Source: Siphonodentalium dalli
Lineage: Eukaryota; Mollusca; Scaphopoda; Gadilida; Siphonodentaliidae
DNA: 64,000 nucleotides
Assembly: GCA_032622095.1 (NCBI GenBank)
Contig: CP136066.1
Coordinates: forward strand, 106,785,319-106,849,318
Direction of reading: 5' to 3'
The stretch's first letter is position 1, and every line of letters begins with the position of its first letter. A program made the translations under genes and the position numbers. The notes under the pieces were generated by a model. That model did no database searches. It saw only the letters and a program-made list of their open reading frames with translations, and had not been told where the DNA came from. Positions 58,620-64,000 of the stretch are shown piece by piece.

Positions 58620-59260
58620 GTTCTGTCCGTTCGTTCATATTTCATTTTTCAGATGATAACTTCAGTTCTACAACTTCTACTTAACTAAATGAAATGAATT
58701 TTGCAAGTATTAAAGCTTCATCGATTCTGTAAATTACATGTACAGGTCGAATTTTTTTTTGGGATCCAGCCGCCAAATTTTAACTCAACTTTTGAGCTAT
58801 TGCCATTGTTTGACATCCGTCCATCAACAATTTCATTTGGCACACCCTACAGTCCACATACTAGTATGCCACCACGTCCCTCATCCGATGATACCGATCA
58901 TCATCAAACTTCATGAGTTTTCGGTTGACCTCTTAGCCATCATTTTCCCATAATTTGTTAAGAAATATGGCCACAAGAAGCCATTTTTTATTTCAAATTT
59001 AATCCATGACACCCTGCATCCCTCATTTGTTGGAGAAATGTTTTGAACATGTTTAGGATCACCTCTAGATGGGAGCTATTGAATTTGAATGAAAAACATG
59101 ACTGTTGGCATTTGGCAGCCATCTTGGTCTTTATTCTTTGCATGACTAAATCCTTCGGTACACCCTACAGGCCTCATCCCTCATCTGATCGACTTTCATA
59201 TTCACGTGTTGACTGAATGTACTGAAATTTTGTGTACAGGTCAAGTTAAATCTTAAGTTC
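58620..59260. repeat. Degenerate tandem repeat block
   Basis: Two to three diverged units with 'acaccctacagtccac', 'ccctcatccgatg', 'gatcacctctagatggg' and 'cagccatcttgg'. Related to the 49.9-50.3 kb block. No gene. Confidence 0.6.
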
Positions 59261-59719
59261 CGTTAAGCCATTTTTAACCAGCATTACCTGGCATTACATA
59301 CATTTTTTTACTTTGAAATGAAAAATGAATCCGGATGTCATGACGCAAGTTTTAAACCATAAAGTACTGGTCAACATTTGGTCTAATATACTGATAACGA
59401 AATTGGTCTGCAAATTCTAAGTTGACAAGAACAATGACTACGGTAAAAATTGGCAGATGTCACCCATATTCAAACTTGACCTGTGCCCCTACCAAATAAG
59501 CTCATATAAAAAATATTGTTTAACTGTGGCTTGAGTCATCTTTCCAAAACCATCTGGGACAGACACGCACACACAGACAGACACCAGTGATTTCTATAGT
59601 CCCCTAAAAAACATGACCAAAAGGTCATGAGTTATAGTTACCAGTATGTCAACCCAACCCGCAGCCAAGACTATAGTGTTTATTATTTTTCTTCTGATCT
59701 GCCTCAATTCTTTCCTAGG

Positions 59720-59990
59720 TTTTTCTTCTCAGGTGGAGCTATAGTCATCACTCCGCACGTCAAGAACCATCTTCTTCTCCAGAACCATAAGACCAAATGT
59801 GTTCATATTTGGTGTGGATGTTCCCTAGGTGACTCGCATTCAGATTTGTTCACCAGGTCTAATAGTTGCGAAGCTAGGACCATAACTCTTCCCCACCATA
59901 GTAATTCTTAAAACGACTTCTTCTCAAGTCCCATTGGGCCAAATGGGTTCATATCTGGTATAAAGGGTCCTTTAAACGACACAAATTATA
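59720..59990 (-). repeat. Reverse-oriented copy of the 28.8-29.6 kb array family
   Basis: Reads as complement: 'ttctcaggtggagctatagt', 'ttcatatttggtgtggatgt', 'cctaggtgactcgcattcag' and 'gcgaagctaggaccataact'. The hairpin end lies to the left. About two units. Confidence 0.78.
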
Positions 59991-60064
59991 CAAACTCTCT
60001 TCATTCATACCATAAAGGGTCCTTTAAACGACACACATTATACAAACTCTCTTCATTCATACCA
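59961..60064. repeat. 52-bp direct duplication
   Basis: Two adjacent copies of a 52-bp unit beginning 'taaagggtcctttaaacgac', almost identical. Confidence 0.9.
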
Positions 60065-61055
60065 TAACAGGAATAATATGACAGTGAACGCTCTTCATTG
60101 TAGATTGTTCCATATTCTTTGACTTGAATACATATTTCCAAGTAAATATTTTATAAAGGCCCATATAAAAAGAAACTGTCCCTTTATTTCAGCCTGCATA
60201 TGCTTGTGACAACGTTAAATCTGTATTGTTGTTATTGATCTCACTTTGGTATCTCAGACTAACTGATTTGTGTGGGTCAACACTCGCGGTGTTGTACCAT
60301 AATTATGCATTATTGTAATGTGCAGTCGTAATTATTTGCCCGTTTAGTAGAACAAATATGATTAAACACCATTTCCATGGCAATTTTGCAGTAGATGGTT
60401 CCTGCTCAAACCAAAAACTGGCCCATTTAGGTTGGTAATGCTCTTAACTTCCGATTAAAATTTCACAATTTTAGCAACACAACCCAACAACGTATGGATG
60501 ACGTCGGCATTTTCAACAGCGCCCAAAACATGTTAAATGATCACCCAGAAATCAATCACACCACATTCGAACATGTATCGGTTTCGGCTAAGCCGATCAG
60601 ATGTTGATAATTAAATATTGCTTCGATGCACATGTAGGCCTACTGGTCGTTCTCAAATAGCTTACCCCACTGACTCCGCGTTGCTTAACATGCACTCAGG
60701 GTCAAAGAAAGACGGAAGTCACACCACGTCCACGTGGTAGGAATAAAGTGTCCATTCATTGATGATATACATGTTAATGTCAAGAGATACCATGTCTTGG
60801 CCAAACACGCTCTTTATCGTGCATATCTAGTAATTTGTAAATGGCCATCATTATCAAGTCTGATATGCCCAGACCAATCCTAAACTTGGTTTGACGCAAA
60901 ATGGCGAGGAACACTGATATGGACACACTTGTATATCCGCCAATGCAAAATGGTTAATTTGTCTTTTTTTCTTTAAAAGCTATCGTTACTTTTTAAAAAG
61001 CCACCTTTTCGGGGGACACATGGTCGGCGACCTTTTATTATATCATTACAGGTTG

Positions 61056-61155
61056 NNNNNNNNNNNNNNNNNNNNNNNNNNNNNNNNNNNNNNNNNNNNN
61101 NNNNNNNNNNNNNNNNNNNNNNNNNNNNNNNNNNNNNNNNNNNNNNNNNNNNNNN
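61056..61155. other. Assembly gap (100 N)
   Basis: Exactly 100 N, the usual placeholder for a gap of unknown size. Order and distance across it should not be trusted. The spurious minus-strand frame through it was ignored. Confidence 1.
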
Positions 61156-61439
61156 GGTCAATCTAAACCCATGTTTCAATTTTCACCGACCAGGTTGCAA
61201 CCATTTTGGTTAAATAATTAATTAAAAAAAAAAAAAACATCAGTGTCCTAAAATAACAGTCTAACATATTGATCCTGATTCCATTGACGGCATGTATAAA
61301 CACGACGCAACATACATGTAACCTCTGACTAATACTCTTCCTGTCACAATGGTTTTACTACCAATTTCCCCCGACATATTCCTGGACTGATAATAAACGC
61401 TCTTTATTGATCATATAATTTATTAGTCCCCCCTTCAAG

Positions 61440-61536
61440 TCGTCTGCGACGGCATCTAACTCTTGACACTCTATGGTCAACGTGCGACGGCATCTAACTC
61501 TTGACACTCTATTGGTCAATGTACCCCCCCCCCCCA
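61440..61536. repeat. Short direct repeat and poly-C run
   Basis: 'cgacggcatctaactcttga' appears twice about 38 bp apart, followed by C12 at 61524-61535. Confidence 0.8.
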
Positions 61537-61600
61537 TGTTTCAATTTTCACCAACCATAAAGAAACCATTTTGGTTGTATAATTTAATTATTTTATTTTA

Positions 61601-61957
61601 TTAAATGTACTCAATCCGATCAGACGCTCCTATATTACTATTTCTTTGGCTATGGGGGTAAAAAATATTTGATTCGAGTTGTAAGATGGATAACTCTAAA
61701 ATCAAGTGGTTATTATTTGTTAATAGTAACTACTTGATTTTAGAGTTATCCATCTTACACCCGCAATTTGTCCGTTTTGAGCACGTGGTTCTGCTAACTT
61801 GTGGTCCACATCTCCAAAAATTAAATACTTCAAAAATTGATATCTGATCACTCTGAGCTTTGACGGATGGGTTCCTCGACTCGATTCAAATATTTTTTAC
61901 CCCCAAAGCCAAAGAAATAGTAATATATGAGCGTCTGATCGGATTGAGTACCTTTAA
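61601..61957. mobile_element. TTAA-flanked inverted-repeat element (family D)
   Basis: TTAA at 61601-61604 and 61954-61957. Ends atgtactcaatccgatcaga / 'tctgatcggattgagtacct'. A strong inner hairpin has arms gtaagatggataactctaaa / tttagagttatccatcttac. Same family as 20103-20482. Confidence 0.85.
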
Positions 61958-62349
61958 TAATTAGTGCTATTTTTTAGACATCTGATGTCAACGGGATTTA
62001 TCTAAAAAGATTTTTCTGGGTCAAATTACCTCTATATACAAATTTTCAGCTCTGATGATCCAGCCGTTTTTGTATAAACGAACAGTTATTTATTTCCGCC
62101 GGTCGATAAAGCCAATTGCATCAGCGTGTCGCTAGTAGTCCCTCATGTGACGTCACATGCGGGAACATTAACTATTCAGACTCATAATCTATGATGGAAG
62201 TTTAAATCGGCATAACTTCAGTTACGGGCAGCCTATCAAGAAAATGTTTCGGCACCGTGCTCAGTGGATTAGCGGCGATCGAGGAGTAATTCTTTAAAGA
62301 TACCATGTCGAGTCGATGCCACTAATTAATTTACTATTTCGTCTACTTG

Positions 62350-62515
62350 TGTGTGAAAAAATATCCAATTTGAGTCAAGGAACATAGGTATAATTATTCC
62401 CCGTTCAGTAATCATTCGAGGCGAAAAAAATAAATACATTTCAAAAATTTATATCTGATATACCTTTGAATGGTGGGTTCCTCGACTCAATTAAAACATG
62501 TTTAATACACGATGC
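62350..62515. mobile_element. Family D fragment
   Basis: 'tgagtcaaggaac' and inverted 'gggttcctcgactca', with 'atttatatctgatat', resemble the inner part of family D. Both ends are lost. Confidence 0.5.
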
Positions 62516-62749
62516 CGAATATATAGTAACTAGCAGATTAGCCCGCCACTGGCGGGATTGGTCCCATGGCTTTGTTCGATCCATTAATTTTTGGTTTTTA
62601 AGGTAACCCCGTACAGGCACTACCCACACGTCCTAAATGGTCAATGACGTCACCCGTTAAAGCAGCACCCTTATGACGTCATACAGATAAAGCCTCTCGG
62701 CGGATAACGTCAATAATGGTATGATTACGGACAAACTCTAATATTACCA

Positions 62750-63012
62750 AATTATGCTAAACGCTCATTGACGAGTAGTTCCATTAGGAAGTGTTCATGC
62801 AGTTAATAAGGTCAACAAAGGCCAGAACTTATTATCTTAACATTTATTTGCTGACCAATCAATGAGAATACTTCTGCATTTGTATTATCTGTATCCATGT
62901 CTGTCCTCTGCTTATACTACCCGCACAGCCCTCCAGATGAATAATAGACAATTCCAATGTATAGTTTATAACTAATTGGAGAATCCATTTAGTAAATAAA
63001 GTGCTAAAAGGT
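62750..63012. mobile_element. Diverged relative of the 12379-12606 MITE
   Basis: 'attgacgagtagttcc', 'ttaggaagtgttcat', 'agaacttattatct' and 'gagaatccatttagtaaata' occur in the same order as in the 12.4 kb copy. End TTAA sites are not preserved cleanly. Confidence 0.55.
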
Positions 63013-64000
63013 TTATCCATGGCTTCCTGTGGCTTCAGGGTAATTTTTTTATTGACTGAATTTACACAGTGTAATCGATCCGAGGATTCGGTGGAAGCAT
63101 GTCGATTCGATGGGCTGCCAACGAGAGTTCGGGCGTATTTGGTGCATTTTTTTGTTATTAAAATATGGTAGATATCCTGTTCACTAGCCGGGTACATACT
63201 GTCAACAAAAAAATCAGTGCATTTGATAAAACGTTATATTTATAGGGAAGGGGTATGCCTCACTGAAAGTACAGTTATGCTCATTTATTGTTGAAATATG
63301 ACTGGAATCCCAATGGTGATTTTTGGTGAAATGTTATACCGCGTTCTGTAAAATCAAATTTTTGAGGGGTCAGAATGGGCTGGGACCCCAAGAATGGCAT
63401 ACCATTGCTCCGATGATCAGTTAACATGAAAAATACAAAATAAAGTCACAATTCTTAACCAGTTCCAAACAGCAGAAACCGATCTATTAGTGAAAAAACA
63501 TCATATTTTACACTTCCAATGGCCATTTTGGTGGCCATCTTGGATGGGGAGTTCCAATTTTGCCATAAAAGGGTTGGATTATGTGTTAGCTTTACAAAAA
63601 ATATAAACATTTGTATACATTTGACAAGATTTTCTCTCTGACTAACTGACTTAGTGCCTCTTCTGAAAAATGGAGGCCATGATGGATGCCATCTTGTTTG
63701 ATTTTCATGTTAACATTGCTTACAAGTTGAGGGACATAATAAAGAAGAAAATGAGTTGGATGAACAAATAGTATGGTACTGTCAAGTTTGTATGCTGTGT
63801 TATGTAAACAGAAGCCAAATTATGTTACAGAACAGTACATAAAGAGTGTGCGATATGCAAAAAAACTCAACACTGGGGAGACCCCACTAAGTGACCTTCA
63901 GTCAAAACTGCCCCGTGTTGTTTACAACATAGCAGTATAGCGCTCACTAATCCTCACCACTCCAGATTCGGTGTTGAATGGGTCACCGTGAATCACTCTC
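63013..64000. other. No gene recognised
   Basis: Contains loose repeats with 'ggccatcttggatgggg' and 'gatgccatcttgtttgat', and a fragment ('caagtttgtatgctgtgtta') of the 37.7 kb foldback near 63783. Nothing else can be supported before the window ends. Confidence 0.45.

Noticed and set aside
61021-61179. Open frame crossing the N gap
   Set aside because: Translation through N is meaningless.

Overview
The window is animal nuclear DNA, almost certainly from a mollusc or a close spiralian relative. It holds split genes with GT/AG introns of 0.3-8 kb and three recognisable metazoan genes. It also has a tRNA-headed SINE, many small terminal-inverted-repeat (TIR) transposons, and tandem arrays of 130-200 bp units that carry a recurring 'agttatggccctt' phrase, as I associate with mollusc genomes. 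The sequence is AT-rich with one 100-N assembly gap. Coding exons make up only about 3 kb of the 64 kb.

Layout. 1-3.98 kb: repeats and a MULE-like element, either upstream intron of claspin or intergenic. 3.98-19.66 kb (+): the last nine exons of claspin (CLSPN), about 363 C-terminal residues, with introns full of miniature transposons. 19.7-35 kb: intergenic, with decayed repeats, a pogo/Tigger-type element, and a 2.7 kb hAT-like element that contains two head-to-tail Helitron-like units and a 161-bp tandem array. 35.04-37.40 kb (-): the last three exons of mitochondrial ribosomal protein L49 (MRPL49). Its first exon was not found with confidence. 37.4-46 kb: transposons, including one that encloses a gene fragment and a SINE split by a later insertion. 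46.14-53.78 kb (+): the complete LRR1 gene (four exons, 415 aa). 53.8-64 kb: long foldback elements, more tandem arrays and the gap.

Function. Claspin links the checkpoint kinase CHK1 to the replication fork. LRR1 is the CUL2 adaptor that unloads the replicative helicase at termination. Both act on the replisome and lie on the same strand here, but nothing in the sequence shows that the linkage is functional. MRPL49 is a mitoribosome subunit between them on the opposite strand.

The most striking non-genic content is a swarm of TTAA-flanked miniature elements. Several carry different ends around the same 70-bp palindrome. Many other transposons can be delimited exactly by their target-site duplications (TSDs): TA, TTAA, 8, 9 or 10 bp.
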